The notes under the pieces are model-generated. The model saw only the letters and a program-made list of their open reading frames with translations. It did not search any database and was not told the origin of the DNA. A DNA stretch of 64,000 bases from Paenibacillus sp. EZ-K15 (GTDB taxonomy: Bacteria > Bacillota > Bacilli > Paenibacillales > Paenibacillaceae), in the NCBI RefSeq assembly GCF_002573715.1, contig NZ_PDHM01000012.1, positions 559,368 to 623,367 on the forward strand. Reading direction: 5' to 3'. Of this stretch, positions 43,720-52,131 are shown one piece after another. Position 1 is the stretch's first letter. The number at the start of each line of letters is the position of its first letter. Position numbers and translations under genes: made by a program.

Positions 43720-43773
43720 GTGATGGGCGAAAGCCGATGCGGTAAGCCTGAGTTCTTTTTGCCTTGAAAAGCC

Positions 43774-43801
43774 TTGACGGGATGACTCACTTTCGTATTA
43801 T
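43774..43801 (+). promoter_or_regulatory. Promoter of the aspartokinase gene
   Basis: TTGACG (43774-43779) and TATTAT (43796-43801) are spaced 16. The leader is only about 60 bases, so no lysine riboswitch fits here. Confidence 0.65.
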
Positions 43802-43869
43802 ACTGTTTTAAAGTGAGAAACCACCTGAATGCTGTTACATACTGATATTAGTGGGGAGTGAAAGAAGCA

Positions 43870-45123
43870 TTGTCACTGTACGTCATGAAATTCGGAGGCA
43901 GCTCTGTAGGGGATACAGAACGTATGAAGCGTGTTGCCAGAAGAATTGTAGAGAAACAAGATGAAGGTCATCAATGTGTAGTCGTGGTGTCTGCTATGGG
44001 GGATACGACAGACGATTTGATTGACCAGGCAAAGCTGTTGAACGAGAATCCGCCGGCGCGGGAAATGGATATGCTGATGACCACGGGAGAACAGATATCC
44101 ATATCGCTGCTATCCATGGCCATTCACGGTCTCGGACGCAAGGCAAAGTCTTTTACCGGCTGGCAGGCGGGGTTCCGAACAGAAGCGGTCCATGGCAAAG
44201 CCCGCATTACGGATATTATGCCAGAGCGCGTGTTTAAAGCGCTTGACGAAGGGAATGTCGTCATTGCAGCGGGATTCCAGGGAATGTCTGAGGATGGAGA
44301 GATTACAACGTTTGGACGCGGGGGATCAGATACCACGGCGGTTGCTCTAGCGGCTGCTATCCAAGCGGATGTATGCGAAATATATACAGATGTGGACGGA
44401 ATTTACTCCACGGATCCGCGGGTTGTTAAATGTGCGCGGAAGTTGAAGGAGATTTCCTATGACGAGATGCTGGAGCTAGCCAATCTTGGTGCAGCTGTTC
44501 TTCACCCGCGTGCGGTTGAGTATGCAAAGCATAATCAAGTCAAGCTTGTCGTCAGATCCAGCTTTAATCATAACGAGGGTACGGTTGTTAAGGAGGAAAC
44601 AAGCATGGAACAAGGTGTGGTAGTCAGCGGAATTGCATTTGACAAGAATGTGGTAAGAATCAGTATTCTGGGCGTTTCCGATACGCCAGGCGTTTTGGCT
44701 CAAGTGTTCGGAGAGCTTGCAAAAGAAGCGATTGATGTTGATATTATCGTACAGAGCGGTGTGCAGAACGGCGAAGCAGACTTTTCCTTTACCGTTTCCT
44801 TGGCCGATCGGGAGCGTGCGTTGTCAGTTATTGAACAAATCCGCGGCAAAACTCCGTATCGTGACGTTACCTCGGAAGACCATCTGGTGAAAGTATCGAT
44901 TGTTGGCGCTGGCATGGTCAGCCACCCGGGTGTGGCCGCACAAATGTTTGATGTTATCTCCCGGCAGGGGGTCAGCATCAAAATGGTCAGCACGTCCGAA
45001 ATCAAAGTATCCTGCGTCATTGAAGGAACCAATCTGGAAGGTGTCGTACAAGCGCTTCATACCGCGTACGGATTGGATACGGATCAGCAGGCTTCCGTTG
45101 GCGGACCGCAGGTTCGGCGATAA
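43870..45123 (+). CDS. lysC: Aspartate kinase
   Basis: A 417-residue aspartokinase, first step to lysine, methionine, threonine and diaminopimelate. The N-terminal kinase domain has MKFGGSSVGD, TTGEQIS and TFGRGGSDTTAVALA. Two C-terminal ACT domains (ISILGVSDTPGVLAQVF near 264, SIVGAGMVSHPGVAAQMFD near 345) mediate amino-acid inhibition. The TTG at 43870 gives the usual start SLYVMKFGG. A GTG at 43858 sits directly on the GGGGAG and is less likely. Which of the aspartokinase isoforms it is (lysine- or threonine-plus-lysine-sensitive) cannot be fixed, so the symbol is tentative. Confidence 0.88.
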   Translation: MSLYVMKFGGSSVGDTERMKRVARRIVEKQDEGHQCVVVVSAMGDTTDDLIDQAKLLNENPPAREMDMLMTTGEQISISLLSMAIHGLGRKAKSFTGWQAGFRTEAVHGKARITDIMPERVFKALDEGNVVIAAGFQGMSEDGEITTFGRGGSDTTAVALAAAIQADVCEIYTDVDGIYSTDPRVVKCARKLKEISYDEMLELANLGAAVLHPRAVEYAKHNQVKLVVRSSFNHNEGTVVKEETSMEQGVVVSGIAFDKNVVRISILGVSDTPGVLAQVFGELAKEAIDVDIIVQSGVQNGEADFSFTVSLADRERALSVIEQIRGKTPYRDVTSEDHLVKVSIVGAGMVSHPGVAAQMFDVISRQGVSIKMVSTSEIKVSCVIEGTNLEGVVQALHTAYGLDTDQQASVGGPQVRR

Positions 45124-45173
45124 TCTTTTTTTATGTAATCATTTTCTGCAATCATATCGATATTAAATAGAGT

Positions 45174-45204
45174 AATCCCGGTCCATAGCGGCCGGGATTT
45201 TTTG
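45174..45204 (+). terminator. Terminator of the aspartokinase gene
   Basis: AATCCCGG (45174-45181) pairs with CCGGGATT (45192-45199), followed by T residues. Confidence 0.85.
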
Positions 45205-45324
45205 CGTTGTCCGAAAGATTCAAAGTTCGCTTCTATGAAATTGAAAAAATAGAGATAAAACGAGAGTACCTCGCATATTTTTAAACATCACACATGTGAA
45301 CAAGGAAGAAGGAGGATATATAGC

Positions 45325-45591
45325 ATGCTGGACAAGTTTGTCGCTAGTATGGCCACGCTTCGTTTTTTCTCCGGCAGTCTCGAGATTGTGGCGGCCATCA
45401 TCATGCTGCGTCTGAACCAAGTCGATAAAGCGCTGGCTGTGAATTCGGCCCTAGCTTTTATGGGCCCTTTGGTACTGATTCTGACAACAACGATTGGCCT
45501 TGTGGGAATGGCAGATAAATTGTCGTGGGGGAAGATCGGCTGGATTTTGTGCGGCGTCTCCTGTCTCTTATACGGCGTTCTAAAAAAATGA
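45325..45591 (+). CDS. yqhV: YqhV-like small membrane protein (DUF2619)
   Basis: An 88-residue protein with three hydrophobic spans (about 12-28, 38-62, 68-86). The segment FFSGSLEIVAAIIMLRLN is typical of YqhV. AAGGAGG precedes the ATG. It lies directly upstream of spoIIIAA, as in Bacillus subtilis, where it is also expressed around sporulation. Function unknown. Confidence 0.85.
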   Translation: MLDKFVASMATLRFFSGSLEIVAAIIMLRLNQVDKALAVNSALAFMGPLVLILTTTIGLVGMADKLSWGKIGWILCGVSCLLYGVLKK

Positions 45592-45601
45592 TAGATTCGC
45601 T

Positions 45602-45629
45602 GCATATTTTTCAGGTACAAGCATACACA
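45602..45629 (+). promoter_or_regulatory. Sigma-E-type promoter of the spoIIIA operon
   Basis: GCATATT (45602-45608) and CATACACA (45622-45629) fit the mother-cell sigma-E consensus (-35 ATATT, -10 CATACANT) with a 13-base gap and one -10 mismatch. Its place 60 bases before spoIIIAA is as expected. Confidence 0.78.
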
Positions 45630-45689
45630 TGGGATATGAAGTTCTCTTATTAGAAGATGATCAAAAAGGACAACCTGGGGGAAATTGAT

Positions 45690-46688
45690 ATGACATTGAA
45701 TTGGTTAGACCTGTTTCCCGAAACCGTAAAACGAATGTTGCTGAGCCTGTCGAATGAGCTTCTCGATCATGTAGAGGAGGTACGTATCCGGGAGGAACGT
45801 CCGCTGGAAATTAATTCGGCGGGCAAGCATCATTTTCTGGACCGGCGGGGCGGGCTTACACTGCGGCCTGATGAAGCGTATAAGCCGACGCGTGAAGATA
45901 CCCATCGGTTGCTGGATCTAATCAGTAACCATTCCCTCTACACCATGGAAGAGGAATTGCGAAAAGGGTTTATCACGATACCTGGGGGGCATCGGGTCGG
46001 GCTCACCGGCCGGACGGTGCTCAGCGGGGGTAAGGTTGAACACATTCGGGATATTAGTGGATTTAATGTCCGGATTGCCAAGGAGGTTCAGGGAGTGGCG
46101 GATGACATCATCCCGCATTTACTTGACCGGAAACGGAAAAGGGTGATGCACTCGCTGATCTTATCCCCGCCTCAGCAGGGCAAAACAACGCTGCTCAGGG
46201 ATCTGGCGAGGCAGATCAGTTACGGCAAGTGGGGGAATTCGGCCGTGCATTGGCCGGGAATGAAGGTAGGCATCATCGACGAACGTTCTGAAATCGCCGG
46301 TTGTTTGCGCGGAGTCCCTGGATTCGACGTAGGTCCGCGTACGGATGTACTGGATGGTTGTCCGAAAGCTGAAGGGATGATGATGATGATCCGTTCGATG
46401 TCCCCGGATGTGCTGATTGTGGACGAGATCGGTCGGCCTGAGGATGCGGAAGCCGTCATTGAAGCCTTGCATGCAGGAATTAGCGTGATTGCAACGGCAC
46501 ATGGCTCATCCATACAAGATATGCGGGGGCGACCGGCACTCGCCGGTCTTTTGGAGAACCGAATGTTTGAGATGTATGCCGTTCTCAGTAGAACAAGCGA
46601 CCAAAGATCATACAAGCTGTATGACGGAGGTCAGCGAACGCTTCAGACGTCTGCAGTCGGTCCGCCGGGCGGTGATGCCTATGCTTAA
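45690..46688 (+). CDS. spoIIIAA: Stage III sporulation ATPase SpoIIIAA
   Basis: A 332-residue secretion-type ATPase of the mother-cell channel that feeds the forespore. Walker A is in PPQQGKTTLLRDLA near 158-170 and Walker B is in VLIVDEIGR near 245. The N-terminal region EEVRIREERPLEI is typical. The ATG at 45690 has TGGGGGA about 7 bases upstream; the frame from 45657 lacks a site. Its end overlaps spoIIIAB, and the eight genes AA-AH form one operon. Confidence 0.95.
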   Translation: MTLNWLDLFPETVKRMLLSLSNELLDHVEEVRIREERPLEINSAGKHHFLDRRGGLTLRPDEAYKPTREDTHRLLDLISNHSLYTMEEELRKGFITIPGGHRVGLTGRTVLSGGKVEHIRDISGFNVRIAKEVQGVADDIIPHLLDRKRKRVMHSLILSPPQQGKTTLLRDLARQISYGKWGNSAVHWPGMKVGIIDERSEIAGCLRGVPGFDVGPRTDVLDGCPKAEGMMMMIRSMSPDVLIVDEIGRPEDAEAVIEALHAGISVIATAHGSSIQDMRGRPALAGLLENRMFEMYAVLSRTSDQRSYKLYDGGQRTLQTSAVGPPGGDAYA

Positions 46689-47199
46689 ATTGGTCGGGGC
46701 TGTGCTTGTGCTGGGAGCAGGAACTTTAGCCGGATTTTTTCAGGCCCAGCAATTCGCAGCAAGACCCAGGCAGCTGCGAGAACTTATTCTCGCGCTTCAA
46801 CGGCTGGAAACGGAGATCAGCTACGGTTTGACGCCGCTACCCGATGCGCTGGAGCGAATTGGCGATTCCCTTCGTGAACCGCTCAGATCCTTATTTGCCT
46901 CAGCCGCGCTTTACATGAGACCCGATTATGGGTTATCCGCACAGGACAGCATCCGCAAGGCACTGGGCGAATACTGGAAGCGAACATCAATGAAAAGTGC
47001 CGAGCGTGAGGTGTTGGAGCAGCTAAGCGGCGTTCTTGGCACCAGTGACAGGCAGGACCAGATCAAACATATCGCTCTGGCCGTGGGACAGCTCAAGCAT
47101 GAAGAAGCAGCGGCAAGGGATGACCAGGTCAAATATGAAAAGATGAGCAAAAGTCTGGGACTGCTCATTGGAGCATTGATCGTCATTTTGATCTTTTAG
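46681..47199 (+). CDS. spoIIIAB: Stage III sporulation protein SpoIIIAB
   Basis: A 172-residue protein with an N-terminal hydrophobic helix (LKLVGAVLVLGAGTLAGFF), a helical middle resembling GspF-type platform proteins (RQLRELILALQRLETEISYG) and a C-terminal hydrophobic segment LGLLIGALIVILIF. It starts inside the end of spoIIIAA; ATG 46675 is an alternative two codons earlier. It is a platform component of the SpoIIIA-SpoIIQ channel. Confidence 0.92.
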   Translation: MLKLVGAVLVLGAGTLAGFFQAQQFAARPRQLRELILALQRLETEISYGLTPLPDALERIGDSLREPLRSLFASAALYMRPDYGLSAQDSIRKALGEYWKRTSMKSAEREVLEQLSGVLGTSDRQDQIKHIALAVGQLKHEEAAARDDQVKYEKMSKSLGLLIGALIVILIF

Positions 47200-47215
47200 C
47201 GAGGTGCCAAGGGAA

Positions 47216-47419
47216 ATGAACATTGAAGTGAACGCCATCTTCCAGATTGCCGGTATCGGGATCATCATTGCCATGATTCATACCGTCCTGAAACAGATGG
47301 GGAAAGAGGATATGGCACATTGGGTAACCCTGATCGGGTTTGTGGTTGTGCTGTTTATGGTGGTCAGATTGCTCGACGATTTGCTTAAGGAAATCAAAAG
47401 TATTTTTCTATTCCAGTAG
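47216..47419 (+). CDS. spoIIIAC: Stage III sporulation protein SpoIIIAC
   Basis: A 67-residue membrane protein with two spans (about 8-26 and 37-56) around KQMGKEDMAHWV. Length and sequence match the SpoIIIAC/AD family. GAGGTG upstream supports ATG 47216 rather than an in-frame GTG at 47204. Confidence 0.92.
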   Translation: MNIEVNAIFQIAGIGIIIAMIHTVLKQMGKEDMAHWVTLIGFVVVLFMVVRLLDDLLKEIKSIFLFQ

Positions 47420-47429
47420 GTGGACTTAT

Positions 47430-47819
47430 ATGGAAATTATCCAGGTGGTAGGACTGGGCATCATCGCTACCGTGCTGATCTTGGTTGTCAAGGAACAGAA
47501 GCCGCTCTTTGCCTTTCTTCTGGCAGTGGCGACCTCACTTCTCATCTTCCTGTTCCTGATCGGGAAGATCGGAAATGTCTTATCCATGCTGGAAGATTTG
47601 GCGGAGAACTCCGGTGTCCAGATCATTTATCTGAAGACCGTTCTGAAAATCATCGGTATTGCCTATATTGCGGAGATGGGGGCCCAGATCGTACGAGATG
47701 CCGGACAGGAATCGATCGCATCCAAAATAGAACTGGCGGGAAAAGTGCTCATATTGGTGCTCGCTGTACCGATTATCGGGATCATCATCGAGACGGTCCT
47801 GAAGCTCCTCCCGGCTTGA
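47430..47819 (+). CDS. spoIIIAD: Stage III sporulation protein SpoIIIAD
   Basis: A 129-residue membrane protein with four spans, related to SpoIIIAC. It starts MEIIQVVGLGII and contains IIYLKTVLKIIGIAYIAEMG. AGTAGGTGGA lies before the ATG at 47430; the frame is open upstream from 47340 but overlaps spoIIIAC without a site. It belongs to the channel's membrane sector. Confidence 0.92.
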   Translation: MEIIQVVGLGIIATVLILVVKEQKPLFAFLLAVATSLLIFLFLIGKIGNVLSMLEDLAENSGVQIIYLKTVLKIIGIAYIAEMGAQIVRDAGQESIASKIELAGKVLILVLAVPIIGIIIETVLKLLPA

Positions 47820-47834
47820 AAAAGGTGGGGGGAC

Positions 47835-49043
47835 ATGGTTACAGGAGTTATACTTCGAAATGGCTTGGCTGTGTTTCGTCTACTGATCCTGATGTTGTTT
47901 ATGTCCGGATTGTTCTGCGGAACGATAAGTGCGGCTGCCGCGGCAAATCCGGCAGATGAGTGGGTAGAGCAGCAGACGCAGCAGCTGCCGACGGACCAGG
48001 TCGAGAAATACTGGGACCGGCTCATGAAGGATTACGGCGGTTTCTTCCCGGATGGAAAGACGCCGTCCCTGATGGATATGCTGCTGCCGGGTGGCGATGG
48101 TCTTAGCTTCAAAGGGGTTATGTCCGGAATCGGAAAGTATTTGTGGCACGAGGTGCTTTATAACGGCAAGCTGCTGGCGACCATTGTGATGCTGAGCATC
48201 ATGAGTCTGATCCTTGAGAATCTGCAGACGGCCTTCGAAAAGAGCACCGTGAGTCGGGTTGCCTATACCATCTGTTACATGGTTGTCCTGGTCATTGCCG
48301 TTAACAGCTTCAGCATCGCGATTGGATATGCCCGGGACGCCATTACCCAAATGATCGATTTCATGATGGCGATGCTTCCCTTGCTCTTTGCACTGATGGC
48401 TTCGATGGGCAATGTCGTGACTGTCTCGGTGGCTCATCCGCTAGTCATCTTCATGGTACATACGGTAGGTACGCTAATCAGCACGATTGTGTTCCCGCTT
48501 CTGTTCTTCTCGGCTCTGCTGCATCTGGTTAGTTCGCTATCCGAAAAGTACAAGCTGACCCAGTTGGGCAACCTGCTGCGAGGAGTTTCGATGGGCGTTC
48601 TGGGCGTGCTGCTTACCGTGTTCCTGGGGGTTATCTCCGTCCAAGGACTTACCAGCTCGGTTACGGACGGTGTGACGATCCGAGCAGCCAAATATGTGAC
48701 CGGCAATTTCGTTCCGGTAGTCGGCAAGATGTTCGCAGATGCAACGGATACCGTGATCTCGGCCTCATTACTCGTCAAGAATTCCATCGGGCTGGCAGGG
48801 GTCATCATTATTTTGTTCCTTTGCGCATTCCCTGCGATCAAGATCTTGACGCTTGCCTTGATATATAACGTTGCAGCGGCCGTCATGCAGCCGCTCGGAG
48901 ACACCCCGATCGGCACCTGCCTGCAGACGATCGGAAAGACGATGCTGTATGTTTTTACAGCTTTGGCCGCAGTCAGTATGATGTTCTTCCTGGCCATAAC
49001 GATTCTGCTCACGGCAGGCAACATTACCGTCATGATGAGGTGA
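47835..49043 (+). CDS. spoIIIAE: Stage III sporulation protein SpoIIIAE
   Basis: A 402-residue polytopic protein. The N-terminal signal-like segment (about 8-36, ends AAAAANP) is followed by a short extracytoplasmic part (DEWVEQQTQQLPTDQVEKYWD) and about seven hydrophobic spans from residue 110 onward. AAGGTGGGGGG precedes the ATG. It is the largest membrane component of the SpoIIIA channel. Confidence 0.93.
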   Translation: MVTGVILRNGLAVFRLLILMLFMSGLFCGTISAAAAANPADEWVEQQTQQLPTDQVEKYWDRLMKDYGGFFPDGKTPSLMDMLLPGGDGLSFKGVMSGIGKYLWHEVLYNGKLLATIVMLSIMSLILENLQTAFEKSTVSRVAYTICYMVVLVIAVNSFSIAIGYARDAITQMIDFMMAMLPLLFALMASMGNVVTVSVAHPLVIFMVHTVGTLISTIVFPLLFFSALLHLVSSLSEKYKLTQLGNLLRGVSMGVLGVLLTVFLGVISVQGLTSSVTDGVTIRAAKYVTGNFVPVVGKMFADATDTVISASLLVKNSIGLAGVIIILFLCAFPAIKILTLALIYNVAAAVMQPLGDTPIGTCLQTIGKTMLYVFTALAAVSMMFFLAITILLTAGNITVMMR

Positions 49044-49084
49044 GGCAGAATATAGCGGCGGCTAATCTTTAGGAGGAATGACGA

Positions 49085-49807
49085 ATGGACTGGCTTGGAG
49101 GTTGGTTGAAAAGCGTCATCATGGTAGTTCTCTTTGCAGCCTTCGTTGATTTGATACTTCCCGGCAAAGCGCTTGAACGATACGCCAGATTAGTCCTGAG
49201 CCTGTTGATTCTGCTTACGCTGCTTAGCCCGATTATCACATTGATAACGGATCCCCCTGAGAATCAACTGGCGATGGAGCTGGAGCGGCAGGAGAAAGGT
49301 CTGCCGGAGGAGGTTCAGCTGGAGCATATTCTGGCACAGGCCGAGAAGCTGAAGGAAACGCAGCAGAGTCAAAGCCTTCAGTGGGCAGGCAACGAATTGG
49401 CCCAGGTGATGAAAGAAGAGATTGCGGCAGAAACGGGGGAAGCGGTTCAGGAGGTCAAGGTGGTACTGGCTGCAGTTGCTAGGCAGGACAAGGGATATGC
49501 AGGCGCTACGATACGATCTGTTGACGTAAGACTGGTTGGAGGTGAATCGGAGAATGCAGAGGTAGAGAACAGCGATGATAAGCAACCCATCGGCATAGAA
49601 CCTGTGGATTCCGTTCAGGTGAATGTTGAATCCATGCAATCGGAACGGGATGGGAAGGCTGCGGCAAAAGCGAATGCAGAAGCAGTGAGCAAGGCCGAGG
49701 AAGCAAGAGCAGAGCCGGTTCGGAAATACATTAGCCGTCGGTGGGATTTGGAGCCGGATCTGATTACGATCTATATGCCAGGGCAGGAGCAGGATAAAAA
49801 GCTGTAG
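49085..49807 (+). CDS. spoIIIAF: Stage III sporulation protein SpoIIIAF
   Basis: A 240-residue protein with two N-terminal membrane helices (about 7-25 and 34-54) and an extracytoplasmic ring-building-motif domain (EAVQEVKVVLAAV near 120-160). A long Ala/Glu/Lys-rich tail (about 185-215) may form a coiled coil. It ends SRRWDLEPDLITIYMPG. AGGAGG precedes the ATG. The tail makes it longer than the Bacillus subtilis homologue (about 206 residues). Confidence 0.9.
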   Translation: MDWLGGWLKSVIMVVLFAAFVDLILPGKALERYARLVLSLLILLTLLSPIITLITDPPENQLAMELERQEKGLPEEVQLEHILAQAEKLKETQQSQSLQWAGNELAQVMKEEIAAETGEAVQEVKVVLAAVARQDKGYAGATIRSVDVRLVGGESENAEVENSDDKQPIGIEPVDSVQVNVESMQSERDGKAAAKANAEAVSKAEEARAEPVRKYISRRWDLEPDLITIYMPGQEQDKKL

Positions 49808-49821
49808 CGGAGGTGAGGATG

Positions 49822-50466
49822 ATGGGAAATTGGTTGAAGCGGTTGGAACAATGGCTGGGCGGAGGCGCTGGCGGAGCAAGAAAAATGCAAACCTTCAGGT
49901 GGTTGATCATTCTTGGTCTGATCGGCGTTGCGGTTATGCTGTTCAACTCCTTCGTCAATGTGAAGAAGCTGGATCATGAGAATATCGGTCGCGAGCCGCC
50001 ACCGGAGACGGCCGCGGTCTCAACGACCCAAGGCGGGACTTCAACCAGCGGCGGCGGTGAGTTTGAAAGTATCGAGCAGGATTTTGAAATGCGAACTAAA
50101 ACCATGCTGGAACAGATTGTTGGGGTTGGGTCCGTCGATGTCATGGTGACTGTGGAATCTACAGAGGAATTGGTCGTCCAGCGTGACATGAAAGATACAC
50201 AGGAACTGACGGAGGAAACCGATGCTAACGGAGGTAAGCGCCATGTCACAAGTTATCAGCGTGATGGCCAGATTGTCACCTATGAATCTTCCGGAGAAGA
50301 AACGCCGATTGTCACCAAGAAGATCAAACCTCAAGTCCGGGGGGTGCTCGTCGTAGCCAAGGGAGCCGAGAATGATGTTGTAAAGAGCTTGATCGTGGAT
50401 GCGATCCAGCGAGGCCTCAATGTCCCGTCTTATCGTATATCCGTTGTCCCGCGTAAACAGGAATAA
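49822..50466 (+). CDS. spoIIIAG: Stage III sporulation protein SpoIIIAG
   Basis: A 214-residue protein: a cytoplasmic N-terminus, one membrane helix (about 26-44, WLIILGLIGVAVMLF), a Gly/Ser/Thr linker and a ring-forming domain (TMLEQIVGVGSVDVMVTVEST to the C-terminus, with RGVLVVAKGAENDVVKS). In Bacillus this forms a 30-mer ring in the intermembrane space. CGGAGG 8 bases upstream favours ATG 49822 over ATG 49819 and GTG 49813. Confidence 0.93.
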   Translation: MGNWLKRLEQWLGGGAGGARKMQTFRWLIILGLIGVAVMLFNSFVNVKKLDHENIGREPPPETAAVSTTQGGTSTSGGGEFESIEQDFEMRTKTMLEQIVGVGSVDVMVTVESTEELVVQRDMKDTQELTEETDANGGKRHVTSYQRDGQIVTYESSGEETPIVTKKIKPQVRGVLVVAKGAENDVVKSLIVDAIQRGLNVPSYRISVVPRKQE

Positions 50467-50531
50467 CCGCAGTCTCTCGAATGATCCGATCATTCGTGCC
50501 AAGGTTTTCATTCAAAGGAGGAAACGTTCAA

Positions 50532-51404
50532 ATGAATAACAAAAGACAAACCATATGGTTAGTATCCATGCTCAGTTTGATGGTCATCCTGTCAGCCTAC
50601 TACTTATTCACCGACGATTCGGGAACGAAAGCGCCGCCGGTTGCCGAGAGCACGCAAGTGGACGGTCAGAAGCCAGGTGCCGGACAAGAAGCAAACGGAA
50701 CCGCAGGCACTGGCGACGAACTGGTTGTGAACGAAGTGCTTGAAGAAGGTACTGACGGTGATTCCGGTGCCAATGAGCAAGGGACTGCAACGGGCGATAC
50801 AGGTGCGGCCGGCACAGAAGACCCTGCAGAGGCAACACAGGGTGAGCAAGGGGATCAAGGAAAAGCAAGTGGCGAAGCCGGTAAAACGGAAGAGCCGGAA
50901 GTGAAGGAATCCCAAGAGGGTGCCGAGAATTCCAAAGACGCTAGCAGCACAGGCAAAGAGGGCGCCAAGGACTCCAAAGACACAAGCAGCACCAACAACG
51001 GTAAGAAATCGGATGAAGAAGTGCTGGAGCAAGTGGCTGCCAATGCAACATCAGCAGCAGCCCAGTTGGAGTCCTATAAATTGGACCGCTCACAAAAAAA
51101 TATGAAATTATACGATGAGTTAATGACAAAGATCGACAATCATGAAAATAAGCCGGAGCAAACAGCTCAAGCTACCGAGCAGCTGAAAGCGGCCGAAGCG
51201 AGAGAGGAAGTGATTCTCAGCATCGAAGAAGCGCTGCAGCAGCAATACGGCAACGCCGTTGTGAAGGAAGAGAGCGAGAAGTATAATGTGGTCGTACTGA
51301 GTGAGAAACTCGATGCTAAAGGTGCAGCCGGCATCGTGAGTCTTGTGATGAAGGAATTGAAGGTTTCGCCGGATAAAGTAACCGTTCAATATGTTGCGCC
51401 ATAA
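50532..51404 (+). CDS. spoIIIAH: Stage III sporulation protein SpoIIIAH with extended linker
   Basis: A 290-residue protein with one N-terminal membrane helix (about 8-25). A Gly/Glu/Asp/Ser/Thr-rich low-complexity linker of about 135 residues (about 30-165) follows, then a C-terminal ring-building domain (about 200-290, REEVILSIEEALQQQYGNAVV). The C-terminal domain binds forespore SpoIIQ. The Bacillus subtilis protein has about 218 residues, so the linker is much longer here. AAAGGAGG precedes the ATG; the frame from 50481 has no site. It closes the operon. Confidence 0.93.
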   Translation: MNNKRQTIWLVSMLSLMVILSAYYLFTDDSGTKAPPVAESTQVDGQKPGAGQEANGTAGTGDELVVNEVLEEGTDGDSGANEQGTATGDTGAAGTEDPAEATQGEQGDQGKASGEAGKTEEPEVKESQEGAENSKDASSTGKEGAKDSKDTSSTNNGKKSDEEVLEQVAANATSAAAQLESYKLDRSQKNMKLYDELMTKIDNHENKPEQTAQATEQLKAAEAREEVILSIEEALQQQYGNAVVKEESEKYNVVVLSEKLDAKGAAGIVSLVMKELKVSPDKVTVQYVAP

Positions 51405-51451
51405 GCTTGTCCGCAGATTTCAACATAAATCACGGATATATGATAAAACCG

Positions 51452-51487
51452 AAAGAGTCTAAGGATTGCCTTGGGCTCTTTCTATTT
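51452..51487 (+). terminator. Probable terminator of the spoIIIA operon
   Basis: AAAGAGTCTAAGG (51452-51464) pairs with CCTTGGGCTCTTT (51469-51481) with one imperfect step; the T-rich tail is short. Confidence 0.65.
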
Positions 51488-51497
51488 CGCTCGATTG

Positions 51498-51506
51498 TGA
51501 TATAAT
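51498..51506 (+). promoter_or_regulatory. Extended -10 promoter of accBC
   Basis: TGATATAAT (51498-51506) is a perfect TGN-TATAAT element. No clear -35 is needed for such promoters and none was seen. No FapR-type palindrome was seen. Confidence 0.6.
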
Positions 51507-51573
51507 ACTCTAAGCTATTGACTGACTGTCCTAAGCAAGGGCTTCCAAGAAAGTGAAGGAGTGAACGTCGATA

Positions 51574-52077
51574 ATGTTTAAATTAAACGAAATCAAGGAA
51601 CTTATTAAGCTGGTGGATCAAACATCCGTGCATGAGCTGGAAATTGAGAGCGAAGGTACACGCTTATCCATTAAGAAACCCAATGCAGCCGAGGTGGTTA
51701 ACAACTATCAGGCAGCGCCGCAAGCGTTCATACCGGCACAGCAAGTGATGGCACCACAAATCGTACAGCCGAATACGGCGAATCAAGCACCTGCAGCTGC
51801 ACCACAGCAGGATTCCGTGGAGGATGGCAACAGCTCATTACATAAAATCGTATCACCGATGGTAGGAACTTTCTATCGGTCCCCATCGCCTGAGGCTGGG
51901 CCATTTGTCAGCCCCGGGGACAAGGTGACTGATAAATCGACGGTCTGCATCATTGAGGCCATGAAGCTGATGAATGAACTGGAAGCAGAGATCAAAGGCG
52001 AAATCGTAGAGGTTCTCGCACAGAACGGTCAACTTGTAGAATTCGGGCAGCCTCTGTTTCTGGTGAAACCGGAGTAA
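51574..52077 (+). CDS. accB: Acetyl-CoA carboxylase biotin carboxyl carrier protein
   Basis: A 167-residue carrier. An N-terminal helical part (MFKLNEIKELIKLVDQ) is joined by an Ala/Pro/Gln-rich linker (about 48-85) to the biotinyl domain (about 90-167), where Lys131 in EAMKLMNE is the biotin site. It carries carboxyl-biotin between AccC and the carboxyltransferase (AccAD, not in the window). It is in an operon with accC. Confidence 0.95.
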   Translation: MFKLNEIKELIKLVDQTSVHELEIESEGTRLSIKKPNAAEVVNNYQAAPQAFIPAQQVMAPQIVQPNTANQAPAAAPQQDSVEDGNSSLHKIVSPMVGTFYRSPSPEAGPFVSPGDKVTDKSTVCIIEAMKLMNELEAEIKGEIVEVLAQNGQLVEFGQPLFLVKPE

Positions 52078-52131
52078 TATGGAGGGACTCGCCAAGAACG
52101 AGAGTCGCAAGAGTCCGAAGGAGGTTACTGC

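Noticed and set aside
43802..43869. Lysine riboswitch ahead of the aspartokinase gene
   Set aside because: The leader is about 60 bases and lacks the long conserved folds of that riboswitch.
47420..47959. Alternate-frame reading of 179 codons over spoIIIAD
   Set aside because: It overlaps spoIIIAD and the start of spoIIIAE out of frame and has arginine-rich low-quality composition.
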